DNA of 64,000 bases, taken from Alphaproteobacteria bacterium (GTDB lineage Bacteria > Pseudomonadota > Alphaproteobacteria > Caulobacterales > Maricaulaceae). Within the stretch, counting starts at the first letter, position 1, and the number at the start of each line of letters is the position of its first letter. The translations under genes were made by a program, and so were the position numbers. Location: NCBI GenBank assembly GCA_024278855.1, contig JAJRSJ010000012.1, positions 20,700 to 84,699 on the forward strand, in the 5' to 3' direction. The notes below the pieces were generated by a model. It ran no database searches and was not told where the DNA came from. It saw nothing but the letters and a program-made list of their open reading frames with translations. Shown one piece after another: positions 45,142-54,761 of this stretch.

Positions 45142-47925
45142 TTAAGTTTGAAAAACCTTCTGAAAATCAGCCTGGACTTGCTGGCGAGCCGTTTGATATT
45201 CTCTCTCCAGTTTTGGAAAATCAGCATGGCCATCATTAGCAGCATCAGCATCATCAGCAATGGATTTAGCCAAGAGCGCTTTTACGGGCAGCCGGGTTTG
45301 CGCGGGGTCGAAATTGCCATTTACCGTTACCGCGATAATTTGTTGTAGGCCATGGTAAAGCCCGGTTGCAGCGATCAAGTTATCGGCCAACTTCTCCCCT
45401 AACCAAGCTTTGGATTTCGCAAGCCGCAACATGTCTATTGTGGACTGCGGTATATTTTTTGCCTCCCGTCTCAGCATCAGATATTGGGCAATAAATTCTA
45501 TATCTCGTAGCCCGCCCGGCGTGTTTTTTACATCCCACACCCCATAGCCCGGTTTTTCGCGCTGCAACCGCTCGTGCATAGCCAAAACATCCGCTCTAAG
45601 CTTGCCTGTAAAATCTTTAGTCGCCAAAACTTTCGACACGTGTTGTGTGAGCTTGGCTTTAAATTTTGCGTCTGATGCACAGATACCCCGCGCCCGGCTC
45701 AGAGCCATATATTCCCATGTCCAAGCCTCCGTCTCGTAATATTTGCCAAATGCAGATAATGATACCGCCAACGGCCCGGCCCGGCCTGATGGCCGCAGGG
45801 CCATATCAACTTCATATAGGACCCCTTGCGCCGTTACGCTAGACAATGCCGCGATCAAACGGCGAGTAAGTTTGTTATAGATATCTTGCCGCTCACCCTC
45901 ATAAATCAACATAATATCCAGATCAGATTTTAGCGACATTTCGCGCCCGCCCAATTTGCCAAGCCCCAGCACCGCAAATGATCCGTTTAGGGGGCCGGAT
46001 ATTCGCTCCAATTCTTGCTGCGCCTTGGGTAATAAAGCGGTGATGGCAGCACTGGCAATACGGGTTAAATCAGGCCCGACATTTTGGGGATTATAGCCGC
46101 GCAATATTTTCGCCGTCAGCATAAACTGGTCTTCATGAACGGCCCGTCGCACCGTGTTCATTGCGGTTTCGAAATCCGACTTAGGGACAAGCAGATCAGC
46201 ATAACTATTGCGCTTAACCGATATATCGTTTTTAAAAAATTCAGGATCGGTCAGCGCATCAATCAAAGCCGGTTTGGCAGATAGCCGCCCAGCCAAACTC
46301 GGCGCAGTTGCCAACATGTCAATCAGCGCCAACAAAACGGCGGGTTGGTTCACAAACATAGAGAGCAAAGTTACGCCGGTGTTGAGCTTGGTAAAAAATT
46401 CTGCAAAGCTGAAAAAGGCCGTATCCGCCGCCCCGTCTGATGCGCTACCTGATGCCCCACACGCTTCAATAATACGCGGGGCCAGACGGGTTAATAATTC
46501 GCGGGCTCTTTGCGTCCGGGTGGCGTTGATACGCCCACCAAGCCAATCTGCCATGATGCGCCAAATTTCTGGCCCGCGTTCAAAACCGTAATTGGCAAAG
46601 GTTGCAAGCGTAATATCCTCAGGCGCTACCCCGGTAAAAACAAGACTGCCCTTGGCGGTCGACAAGTCTTCTTGGCCGGAAAATAAATCCTGATACAGGC
46701 CGTGAACCCGCTTGAATGTAAAGCCCAAATTCTCTTCGAAAACCGCAAGGTTCTCCGCGCCGCTCAAAGCCGCAAGATGTTCACGCTGGGCCAATGCTTT
46801 CGGCCAAATATGAGATTGTTCATCTGCATACATTTGTATGCGGTGTTCTGTATCTCGCAATTTTGCGTAATCTTTTTGTAAAGTTTTGGCGGTTTTGGGA
46901 TCAACATAACCGGCCTCAGCCAAGGCCCGTAAGCCGTCAACAGTCCTTGGGACGCGCAGGTTTTCATTTCGCCCGCCCAAAATCAATTGCTGGACTTGTA
47001 CAAAAAATTCAATTTCCCGTATGCCGCCAAACCCCAATTTCACATCATGACCAGGGGCGCAAAATTGCGCCGGGGTTACGACCCCAGATATTTGTCGTTT
47101 TATGGAATGAATATCATCAATGGCGTGAAAATCGAGACTTCTGCGCCAGACAAAAGGCGTAATGACTTCGCGGATAAACTTGGCCGCAGCTCTAGGGTCG
47201 CCGCCCACCGCCCTGGCCTTGATCATGGCAGCGCGCTCCCAATTTTGCCCCAAGCTTTCATAATAGCGCTCGGCAGTGCGGATGGAAACACACACCGTTG
47301 TTGCGCGCGGGTCAGGCCTTAAACGCAAATCCGTGCGAAACACATATCCGTCTTTGGTCACAGCATCAAAGCCGCGCATAAGCTTGCGGACAAACCGGAT
47401 CAAGGTCCGCTCGGCCTTTGCCGGATTTGGCAGCTTAAGCCTGTCGGGGTCATAAAAAACAATGAGATCAATATCGCTGGAGTAATTCAGCTCCCGTGCG
47501 CCGTATTTCCCAAGGGCCAATACAAACAAGCCTGGCACTGGATTGTCTTTTTGGCCCCCAAACTGCATGTCTTTGGCGACAGAAACGATCAATGCCTCCA
47601 TGGCAATATCCGCAAATGCGCTTAAATTCTTACATACACGTTCCCAATTCCAAACGCCTGCCAAATCACAAAGTGCCGCAAGCAAATGGATTTTTTGTTT
47701 GGTTTGGCGCAGGTGCAGACTTAATTCCGCTAATGGTAGATCACGAGTATCCGCCGATAAATCTGCCAGTAAATCTGTAAATATACGCTCTGGGGTTTGG
47801 CGGCACAGCCCTTGCGTTAGCTTTGGCCATTTTTCTAGCAAGCTTCGTAAATAAGGCGAATTTTCTCTGGCGCAAATTATCGTGTCACTGAAATCAAAAA
47901 TTGGTATTTTTTTGTCGCTGCTCAT
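45142..47925 (-). CDS. glnE: Bifunctional glutamine synthetase adenylyltransferase/deadenylyltransferase
   Basis: 927 residues with two nucleotidyltransferase domains: ALGKYGARELNYSSDIDLIVFYDP (about 155-180, deadenylylase half) and LGLGKLGGREMSLKSDLDIMLIYE (about 650-675, adenylylase half), each followed by GlnD_UR-type helical regions (TPGGLRDIEFIAQYL). It controls glutamine synthetase by (de)adenylylation under PII input. It follows the histidine kinase by 1 bp; the degP-RR-HK-glnE order is conserved in Alphaproteobacteria. Confidence 0.95.
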   Translation of the reverse strand: MSSDKKIPIFDFSDTIICARENSPYLRSLLEKWPKLTQGLCRQTPERIFTDLLADLSADTRDLPLAELSLHLRQTKQKIHLLAALCDLAGVWNWERVCKNLSAFADIAMEALIVSVAKDMQFGGQKDNPVPGLFVLALGKYGARELNYSSDIDLIVFYDPDRLKLPNPAKAERTLIRFVRKLMRGFDAVTKDGYVFRTDLRLRPDPRATTVCVSIRTAERYYESLGQNWERAAMIKARAVGGDPRAAAKFIREVITPFVWRRSLDFHAIDDIHSIKRQISGVVTPAQFCAPGHDVKLGFGGIREIEFFVQVQQLILGGRNENLRVPRTVDGLRALAEAGYVDPKTAKTLQKDYAKLRDTEHRIQMYADEQSHIWPKALAQREHLAALSGAENLAVFEENLGFTFKRVHGLYQDLFSGQEDLSTAKGSLVFTGVAPEDITLATFANYGFERGPEIWRIMADWLGGRINATRTQRARELLTRLAPRIIEACGASGSASDGAADTAFFSFAEFFTKLNTGVTLLSMFVNQPAVLLALIDMLATAPSLAGRLSAKPALIDALTDPEFFKNDISVKRNSYADLLVPKSDFETAMNTVRRAVHEDQFMLTAKILRGYNPQNVGPDLTRIASAAITALLPKAQQELERISGPLNGSFAVLGLGKLGGREMSLKSDLDIMLIYEGERQDIYNKLTRRLIAALSSVTAQGVLYEVDMALRPSGRAGPLAVSLSAFGKYYETEAWTWEYMALSRARGICASDAKFKAKLTQHVSKVLATKDFTGKLRADVLAMHERLQREKPGYGVWDVKNTPGGLRDIEFIAQYLMLRREAKNIPQSTIDMLRLAKSKAWLGEKLADNLIAATGLYHGLQQIIAVTVNGNFDPAQTRLPVKALLAKSIADDADAANDGHADFPKLEREYQTARQQVQADFQKVFQT

Positions 47926-47926
47926 A

Positions 47927-49393
47927 TCAGCGTTTGAAACGCGGGAATGTCAAAGAAGCCCGCAGCCCCGGCATAGGTGAGCCTGCCCCGCCCGGCCCGT
48001 CGCCAAGTTCAAATTGCGCCCGGTGCATTTCAGCAACTGCGTCCACCAAGGCCAGACCAAGACCACTGCCAGGTTCAGTACGGCTTGCTTCGAGGCGAAC
48101 AAATCTTTCCTTAACCCGGCCCCGATCACCCGGCGGGATCCCTGGCCCTGTATCCGTGATTGATATTTCCGAACGACCATTGCGCACCCGACGCAAACGC
48201 ACGGTAATTGCCCCGCCGCTCGGGGTATATTTAATAGCATTTTCCACCAGATTAGAAACCGCCTGGGAGAGCAGGCCCCGGTCACCGCGAATTTTATGCT
48301 TGCCCTCAATCTCCAAGGAAAACTCCAGCCCCGCATCTTCGCAAGACGGTTCATACAATTCGGCAATGTCTTCAAGAACCAATTGCGGATCAAGCGGGAT
48401 CAGTAATTCGCGCCGCTCGCCCGTTTCCAACCTGGCAATCCGGAGTACAGATTCGAATGTGCGCAACAACTCTCCAGCGTCCTCGGAGGCCCGCGCAAGT
48501 GCATCACGCGCGGCCGGATCTTTAACCTCGCCGCCAACTGCCTCAAGGCGCGCTTGCAAGCGTGTAAGGGGTGAGCGCAAATCATGGGCGATGCTATCAC
48601 CCGCATAGCGCATAGCCACCATCAGCGTATCAATATGGTCGAGCATAGCGTTGAGATGCTCCGCCAATACATCAAGCTCATCACCACTTTCATTGCGCGG
48701 CGCCCGGCGTTTCAAATCTCTTGCTCGCACATCCGTTGCTAATTTATTGAACGCACCAATGCGCTTTGTAAAACTGCTGGAGACATAAATCCCTGAAACC
48801 AAACCAAGGCTGAGAGCGAGAAAAAATGAAATAAGCAACGCTCTCGTCACCCGCTCCCCAGGTGCCATTATACGCTCAACATCTCTGGCAATAAATAATT
48901 TTACAGTGGGCGAAATTTGCTTGAAAATACCGCGGGCCCGAAAGGTCGATGGGTGGGCATCCGGGTTAAGCGGGTCCACAACCGTATAAACGAATTTTCT
49001 AACCCCGATAGTGTTACGGCCAGGAATTTTTTGCCAACACGGTTTGGTTACTTCGCTTTCGAACAATGGTTGCGCATTTAGATTAAAGCTCAACTGACCA
49101 TTATTGTCATATATGTAAAAGGTTGTCGTCCCCTCTCGGGACATACGTTCAAACACCACCTTGTTCAACTCATCAAGACCAGATCGTTGATAAACCTCTG
49201 TCAATTCCATCAACTCGGCATTCATATCCCGGTCAATCCGGCTCAGTTCAGACGTCACTGTAGCGTTATAAATATAGCCAAGCACAACCAACGAGGAGGC
49301 TGCGAACAAACCCGCAGCCACCATAGACAGGCGCAAAACTGTGTTTTTAAACAGACGTTTTATAGGCGCAAACATGAGACCGTTTTCACGCAC
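47927..49393 (-). CDS. Envelope-sensing histidine kinase (FeuQ-like position)
   Basis: 488 residues: transmembrane helices at about 19-41 and 186-206 flank a periplasmic domain of about 145 residues; then HAMP, SIAHDLRSPLTRL (phospho-His), NLVENAIKY, DTGPGIP and GSGLGLALV. GTG at 49393 has an AGGGA-type site close by; ATG at 49375 is the alternative. Paired with the response regulator 5 bp upstream. The cluster position is that of FeuPQ-type systems; the stimulus is unknown. Confidence 0.9.
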   Translation of the reverse strand: MRENGLMFAPIKRLFKNTVLRLSMVAAGLFAASSLVVLGYIYNATVTSELSRIDRDMNAELMELTEVYQRSGLDELNKVVFERMSREGTTTFYIYDNNGQLSFNLNAQPLFESEVTKPCWQKIPGRNTIGVRKFVYTVVDPLNPDAHPSTFRARGIFKQISPTVKLFIARDVERIMAPGERVTRALLISFFLALSLGLVSGIYVSSSFTKRIGAFNKLATDVRARDLKRRAPRNESGDELDVLAEHLNAMLDHIDTLMVAMRYAGDSIAHDLRSPLTRLQARLEAVGGEVKDPAARDALARASEDAGELLRTFESVLRIARLETGERRELLIPLDPQLVLEDIAELYEPSCEDAGLEFSLEIEGKHKIRGDRGLLSQAVSNLVENAIKYTPSGGAITVRLRRVRNGRSEISITDTGPGIPPGDRGRVKERFVRLEASRTEPGSGLGLALVDAVAEMHRAQFELGDGPGGAGSPMPGLRASLTFPRFKR

Positions 49394-49398
49394 ATTCC

Positions 49399-50070
49399 CT
49401 AAACCTGCAAGCGATATCCTGCGCCGCGAACCGTGTGCAATAAGGGTGTGTCGAATTCTTTGTCAATTTTAGCCCGCAAACGCGAAATATGCACATCAAT
49501 CACATTGGTTTGGGGGTCGAAATGATAATCCCAAACTTTTTCCAAAAGCATGGTGCGGGTCACAACCTTGCCCCCATGGCGCATCAGGCACTCAAGCAAG
49601 CGAAATTCACGCGGCTGCAGTAAAATATTCTGCCCGGCCCGAGATACGGTGCGGGCCAACAAATCCATTTCCAATTCCCCGGCTTTAAGCTTGGTCACAG
49701 CTGCGGTTGGATCAGAACGGCGACCTATGGCCTCCACCCGCGCCAACAGCTCTGCAAATGAATAGGGTTTGGCCAGATAATCATCGCCGCCGGCCCGCAA
49801 ACCTTCAACTTTTTGGTCAACCTCTCCAAGCGCCGAGAGTATCAGCACCGGGGTCGTATCCCCGTCCTTGCGCAGATCTTGCAATAGCGACAATCCATCA
49901 CGTTTGGGCAACATACGGTCGAGTATGAGCGCATCATAATCAGCCGCTTTGGCCATTTCTAAACCAAGCTCGCCGTCGCCAGCAAGATCAACCACATGAC
50001 CTTCTTCCATTAAGCCCTTACGAACATATTCCGCAGCAACTTCGTCGTCTTCCACCACCAATATACGCAT
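49399..50070 (-). CDS. OmpR-family response regulator
   Basis: 223 residues. A receiver domain (acidic pair in VVEDDE, phospho-Asp in LILDRMLPKRDG, Lys in LAKPYSFAE) and a winged-helix domain (LQPREFRLLECLMRHGG, TNVIDVHISRLRAKID, TVRGAGYRL). Acts with the adjacent kinase and probably regulates degP, 22 bp upstream, and the operon. Confidence 0.93.
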   Translation of the reverse strand: MRILVVEDDEVAAEYVRKGLMEEGHVVDLAGDGELGLEMAKAADYDALILDRMLPKRDGLSLLQDLRKDGDTTPVLILSALGEVDQKVEGLRAGGDDYLAKPYSFAELLARVEAIGRRSDPTAAVTKLKAGELEMDLLARTVSRAGQNILLQPREFRLLECLMRHGGKVVTRTMLLEKVWDYHFDPQTNVIDVHISRLRAKIDKEFDTPLLHTVRGAGYRLQV

Positions 50071-50091
50071 ATTTTTCCTTTTTTTGACTTT

Positions 50092-51537
50092 CTAGTTGAG
50101 TGAGATTGACGTGTAGGTTTCGCTGCCGTTGATTGTACGTACAGATACAACTACGGAGCGCCGCCCGCTGGCTTTGGCTTTGCGCAAGGTTTCACGAAAG
50201 GCCCGTACACTCACAATAGGTTTGGCATAGGCTTCCAAAATAACCATGCCCGATTTGATGCCTTTTCGCGCCGCATTGCTCCCTGGTGCCACTTGATCTA
50301 CATAGACCCCGACCTGGTCCATACGCATGCCAATGCTTTCGCGAAATGTCGCGCTTAAATCCACCAAAGACAGGCCGGTATTATACATGTCCTTAGCCTT
50401 GGGCGTTGGCGGGGCGGCAATGTTTGAAGCTGTCGATCTACTGCTATTGCCTGTGGCGGCTTCCAATTTCGCTTTATCGCTGGGGCGTTCGCCCAGTGTA
50501 ACGCGCACACCGCCGTCTATGGTTCTACTGTCGCGCTCTATTTCGAAAACCGCACGTTCCCCGGCGCGCAATCTGGCGATTGCCCGGGTCGCTTCTGTAC
50601 CGTTATTAACTTTAAGATTATTGACCTTCAAGATAATATCTTCAACTTGCAAGCCCGCCCGATCCGCCGGGCTGCCCGCGCCAATGGCGGTTATGGTCGC
50701 ACCGGCTTTGTAGACTATTCCGTTTTGCGTATATTCGGCTTCGCGGATACTGACACCTAAAAACCCGCGCCTGACTTTTCCGTACTTGATCAAATCAGCC
50801 GTAATATCTTGGGCCAGATAATAAGGAATCGCGAAGGCAATACCGACACTGGCCCCCGTGGGGGAATAGATAGAGGAGTTTACGCCGACAACACGGCCTT
50901 GAAAGTTACACAACGGGCCGCCGGAATTACCCCGGTTGACGGTGGCGTCCGTTTGCAAATAATCCACAAAAGACCCGCTTTCGACCCGGTCACGGCTGAT
51001 GGCAGAAATAATACCAACACTTGAGGACTGACCGATACCAAAGGGGTTGCCAATGGCCAACACCCAATCACCAATGCGGCTATCGGAACCTTGGTGGAAG
51101 CTGACATATTCAAAAACCGTACCGGCTTTTTTTGGCTGTATTTGCAACACCGCTAGGTCGGTTTCCCGGTCAGTGCCAATAATTTTTGCTGGAAATTCAG
51201 TGCCATTGGCAAAATCAACCGTGATTTTATCACCGTCCTTGATGACATGGTAATTTGTTACCAATTTACCGTCCGGTGTCACAATAAACCCCGAGCCTTG
51301 CCCCTCGGTAGCATCTTCGCGCGGGCGGTCGACCGCATACCCGCCTGTAACCACCCGGATATTGACCACTGCCGGGCTGACATGTTCAATCAGATCAGCC
51401 AAAGAGTTTGGCAGATCTTGCTCGCTCGCCGCACCAAGCGGCTTGGCGTTCACCTGCGCAGGCGTCGCGCTGGCTAGCATTAAAGCGCCAGTTAAAGACA
51501 ATATTACGATTTTGGATTTACTTGCTAAAGACAACAC
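50092..51537 (-). CDS. degP: DegP/HtrA periplasmic serine protease
   Basis: About 481 residues. A signal peptide (to about 33), a trypsin-like domain with His (TNYHVIKDGD), Asp (ETDLAVLQI) and Ser (NRGNSGGPLCNF), and two PDZ domains (about 270-350 and 385-475). It degrades or refolds damaged envelope proteins. The GTG at 51537 is chosen because AAGGA lies 8 nt upstream; the TTG at 51543 is too near. Heads degP-RR-HK-glnE. Confidence 0.94.
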   Translation of the reverse strand: MLSLASKSKIVILSLTGALMLASATPAQVNAKPLGAASEQDLPNSLADLIEHVSPAVVNIRVVTGGYAVDRPREDATEGQGSGFIVTPDGKLVTNYHVIKDGDKITVDFANGTEFPAKIIGTDRETDLAVLQIQPKKAGTVFEYVSFHQGSDSRIGDWVLAIGNPFGIGQSSSVGIISAISRDRVESGSFVDYLQTDATVNRGNSGGPLCNFQGRVVGVNSSIYSPTGASVGIAFAIPYYLAQDITADLIKYGKVRRGFLGVSIREAEYTQNGIVYKAGATITAIGAGSPADRAGLQVEDIILKVNNLKVNNGTEATRAIARLRAGERAVFEIERDSRTIDGGVRVTLGERPSDKAKLEAATGNSSRSTASNIAAPPTPKAKDMYNTGLSLVDLSATFRESIGMRMDQVGVYVDQVAPGSNAARKGIKSGMVILEAYAKPIVSVRAFRETLRKAKASGRRSVVVSVRTINGSETYTSISLN

Positions 51538-51599
51538 GGCCAATTTCCTTTCAACACTCTAAATGCCCTAGGGCACTTAACAGTAACATTTCCAAAACA

Positions 51600-51613
51600 T
51601 GACAAAACTGTCA
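51600..51613. promoter_or_regulatory. Inverted-repeat operator candidate upstream of degP
   Basis: TGACA-N4-TGTCA, a perfect dyad about 65 bp before degP, next to a TGCCCTAGGGCA palindrome (51564-51575). It could bind the OmpR-type regulator of this operon; this is inference. Confidence 0.4.
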
Positions 51614-51687
51614 CATTGTGGCTATCGCGTATATATTGACAAGAATCTGCGAATATATGCTTAACAAACAGGAAATTATCGCGGGTT

Positions 51688-52296
51688 TTAAACTTTTGAA
51701 AAGAACAGCAAAAAATTATCTCTGGGCATGGATATTGTCCTGCCCAATGTCAAACCGTGCTGACTAAACAGATTTTTCACATCCTGCATTTCCCGCACGC
51801 CCCAGTCCGGGTTTCTGTGTTTGAGGTTTTGGGCAAAATCAAGATTGGACTGCGCACTATCCGGGCCAAGCAAAAACGGGCCGTACAAGATAACCTGCCC
51901 GCTCGGTGGCAGCAATTCCCCTGCCCCCTGTGCTAATCCCTTCGCGGCGGCCCACGGCGCGATATGCACCATATTGGCGCAGTAAATCACCGAAACATCC
52001 GTGGTAGATTGCCACCAATTATCAACCATCACGTCTATGAACAAAGGCGGTATAAGTTGCTTGGGGTTTTCACTGCCGTAGGCTTTTTGGCTCGCCGTAG
52101 CGTTAGGATCAATATCGGAATACTGCCAAACAATATCCGGGCGCAGCCCTGTAAAACAAGCGCCGTGCTGCCCCGTCCCCGAAGCAATTTCCAATACCTT
52201 GGCATTCCTTGGCAACAAAACATCTAACTGCGCCCCAATCGGCCCTTGGTTGCGTAGCGCTGATGGCGCGCTGGATTTATGTATACGGTCGGTCAT
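51688..52296 (-). CDS. DUF938 SAM-dependent methyltransferase-like protein
   Basis: 202 residues. KSSAPSALRNQGPIGAQLDVLLP, VLEIASGTGQHGACF (SAM motif I), YSDIDPNA and YCANMVHIAPW are typical of the DUF938 family. The natural substrate is unknown. ATG 52296 is preferred over GTG 52305 on ribosome-site spacing (AGG 10 nt upstream). It stands alone between degP and the fused kinase gene. Confidence 0.85.
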   Translation of the reverse strand: MTDRIHKSSAPSALRNQGPIGAQLDVLLPRNAKVLEIASGTGQHGACFTGLRPDIVWQYSDIDPNATASQKAYGSENPKQLIPPLFIDVMVDNWWQSTTDVSVIYCANMVHIAPWAAAKGLAQGAGELLPPSGQVILYGPFLLGPDSAQSNLDFAQNLKHRNPDWGVREMQDVKNLFSQHGLTLGRTISMPRDNFLLFFSKV

Positions 52297-52334
52297 GTGG
52301 TACACACCTAGAAAATTTGAATATCATTGGGAAA

Positions 52335-54752
52335 TCACTGGTTTACAAATTCCGTAACTGCCTTAATCACCCCTTCCGCTACAGGTATATCAGCTTGGCT
52401 GTATGTAGCAATATTCCCCGCCCGGTCTGCGGGTGCAATTTTCAGGACATGATTTACCTCGTCTAGCAAAACCAAAGTGCCGCCAGTTTCAGCGTAGATA
52501 AGCTCAGCATCTTTCACATGAACTTGTATATCATTTTTACCCTGAATAATTAACGTCCTTTGCTTGGCTTCGCCAGCCAATTTCGCCGGATCGACGGACA
52601 TGACCGAGATTAAATAATCCTGAACATCTGGATAAAACAGCCCCACCAAGCCAGGATGCAGTTTTGTCGTGTCAACGTTCTCTCCGGCTTCCAATTTTGC
52701 AATCGCGGCAAAGGCTTGCGCCAATACTGGGGCGTTGGCCGGGTTTGCTTTGAGCTGGGCGCGCAATGTGTCTCCAAACGACCTTCCAAGGGCAGACACC
52801 AAGATCAAACCACACACATCATCCCGGCCAATAGCCGCCGCCGACACCATTAAACCACCTTCGGAATGACCAAGCAGATAAACGCAATTTTCCCCTGTTT
52901 TTTGTTTGATTATCTCAATCCAAAAACGGTAATCATCGGCGTAAATATCCACTGTTACCGCGTTTGCATCGCCCGCCGCAGCACTGCCGAACATGCCGCG
53001 CTTATCAACACGAACGCTTGAAATATTGTTGCCATATAATTGTTCAGCCAGAAACTTATAGGTATTTGCTTGTATGCCCAAACGAGAATTACCGTCCCTG
53101 TCAGTTGGCCCGGAACCGGGAACAATCAATATTATGGGCGTATCTTTACCGGCATTTAAATAACTGCCCTTAAGATCCCCGGCGTTGATCTCTACCTCGA
53201 CCGGCTCTACCTCGACCAGAGCAGGCGATACCTGCTTCTCCACACGCGCCGCGACATCTGCCGTGTTCTCAGATGATTTTTGACAAGAAAGCAAAGCCAA
53301 CACTGCGAATAAGACAAATATAAACCGTATATACATATTGTACGCCATAACTTTCGGCACGAATAATATAGTTCGCAACCCGCCCAAGGGCGAACGCTCC
53401 AATTTCAGACTGCCCTTATAAGCTTTGGCCAGGTCAGTGGCAATAGACGGGCCAAAACCTGTACCCGGCGTGGTTTCGTCGAGGCGTGTACCGCGTTTAA
53501 GGACGTTTTCATATTGGTCGGGCGCCATGCCGGGGCCGTCGTCATCTATGGTGATCCGGATTTTATGATCTGAGGCAATTTCAGCCCGAATATGAATTTT
53601 AGCTTTCGTCCATTTGCAAGCATTATCAAGCAGGTTCCCGGCCATTTCTTCAAGGTCGCGTTTTTCGCCGCGAAACATCAGCCCGTCTTGTATTTCAACC
53701 TGAAAATCCAAATCCTTGTCGCGGTAAATACGCCCCAATGTGCGCACGAGCGAATTCAGAGTTGTGTCCACAGGTGTTTTGACACCAATAGCCTGACCAC
53801 GGGCCGCCGCCCGGGCGCGGTGCAAATGGTGATCCACCTGTTTTGACATTATTTTTGTTTGGCGGGCCACCAAATCTGCAAATTTCGTTTTCTTACCCTC
53901 TGTCTCGTTGACCAACACGGCCAATGGAGTTTTAAGCCCATGGGCAAGATTGCTGACATGGTTGCGGGCATATTCCACCACATCCCGGTTGTGACCGATT
54001 AAGGAATTCAGCTCGTCCGCCAACGGCTTTATTTCCTTGGGATAGCGCCCCTCTACGGCTCTAGCCCGGCCTTCGCGCACATCAACTACCCGGTCGCGCA
54101 ATGCAAATAACGGGCTAAGCCCAAGCCTGACCTGCATATAAATGGCGATTGTCAGCCCCAAAGCCAAAACCGTTAACAGCCCCAGCGCAATCAGTGAAAA
54201 CCTGCCGATAGCCTGGGCCGCCGGGCGGCGGTCGGCCGCCACCACAATCACCAGATGTTGGTCGTTATAAATTGCCATTTGAGCGACCAGGCTTAAGGGC
54301 TCACGGTCAGGGCCAACGGAAAATGTGCGAATGACATCACCGCTTTGCTGCCTGATTTTTTCGGCGTCGCGCGGCGGCAAGCTCAAGGTCGCCCCGTACA
54401 AAGAAAGCGAGCTTAGGGCGGGCGATAAAGTGTCATTGTCTTGCAGCTCACCAATTAACCAATACCGCCCCGAGAGCGCCAATTGGTAGCGCGGGTCAAT
54501 CGGTTCATCTGCCAGCATTATCCCCGTCCCGCCCGGACTGGTTTCTATATTGGCCACCAATGCCTGGATCGTGCTTTCCAAAGGATCGTTAAAGTTCTTG
54601 TAAGCAGACGCCCGGTAAAACAAGATCAGCGATAGGGCAGTAAATAATAAAGCTGGCACCACCCACATGGCTGCACTGCGCACCAAACGCCAAACCAGTG
54701 ACCGGCCCTGCTCTGGCGGTGCGGTTTTTGTTATGTCTTCGCCGTCCTGCAC
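52335..54752 (-). CDS. Sensor histidine kinase fused in frame to a lipoprotein alpha/beta hydrolase
   Basis: 805 residues. Residues 1-468 are a PhoQ-like kinase: helices at about 30-48 and 185-207, HAMP, SNLAHGLKTPLAVL (phospho-His), MAGNLLDNACKW, DDDGPGM and GTGFGPSIA (the usual GLGL is altered), ending LRTILFVPKV where relatives stop. The frame then continues without a break into MAYNMYIRFIFVLFAVLALLSC, a lipoprotein signal with lipobox, and an alpha/beta hydrolase with nucleophile GHSEGG and a C-terminal His (VNHVL). ATGs at 53348 and 53336 could start the hydrolase separately but lack a good ribosome site. A lost kinase stop codon is likely. The cognate regulator is 10 bp upstream. Confidence 0.85.
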   Translation of the reverse strand: MQDGEDITKTAPPEQGRSLVWRLVRSAAMWVVPALLFTALSLILFYRASAYKNFNDPLESTIQALVANIETSPGGTGIMLADEPIDPRYQLALSGRYWLIGELQDNDTLSPALSSLSLYGATLSLPPRDAEKIRQQSGDVIRTFSVGPDREPLSLVAQMAIYNDQHLVIVVAADRRPAAQAIGRFSLIALGLLTVLALGLTIAIYMQVRLGLSPLFALRDRVVDVREGRARAVEGRYPKEIKPLADELNSLIGHNRDVVEYARNHVSNLAHGLKTPLAVLVNETEGKKTKFADLVARQTKIMSKQVDHHLHRARAAARGQAIGVKTPVDTTLNSLVRTLGRIYRDKDLDFQVEIQDGLMFRGEKRDLEEMAGNLLDNACKWTKAKIHIRAEIASDHKIRITIDDDGPGMAPDQYENVLKRGTRLDETTPGTGFGPSIATDLAKAYKGSLKLERSPLGGLRTILFVPKVMAYNMYIRFIFVLFAVLALLSCQKSSENTADVAARVEKQVSPALVEVEPVEVEINAGDLKGSYLNAGKDTPIILIVPGSGPTDRDGNSRLGIQANTYKFLAEQLYGNNISSVRVDKRGMFGSAAAGDANAVTVDIYADDYRFWIEIIKQKTGENCVYLLGHSEGGLMVSAAAIGRDDVCGLILVSALGRSFGDTLRAQLKANPANAPVLAQAFAAIAKLEAGENVDTTKLHPGLVGLFYPDVQDYLISVMSVDPAKLAGEAKQRTLIIQGKNDIQVHVKDAELIYAETGGTLVLLDEVNHVLKIAPADRAGNIATYSQADIPVAEGVIKAVTEFVNQ

Positions 54753-54761
54753 ATCAAGGCT

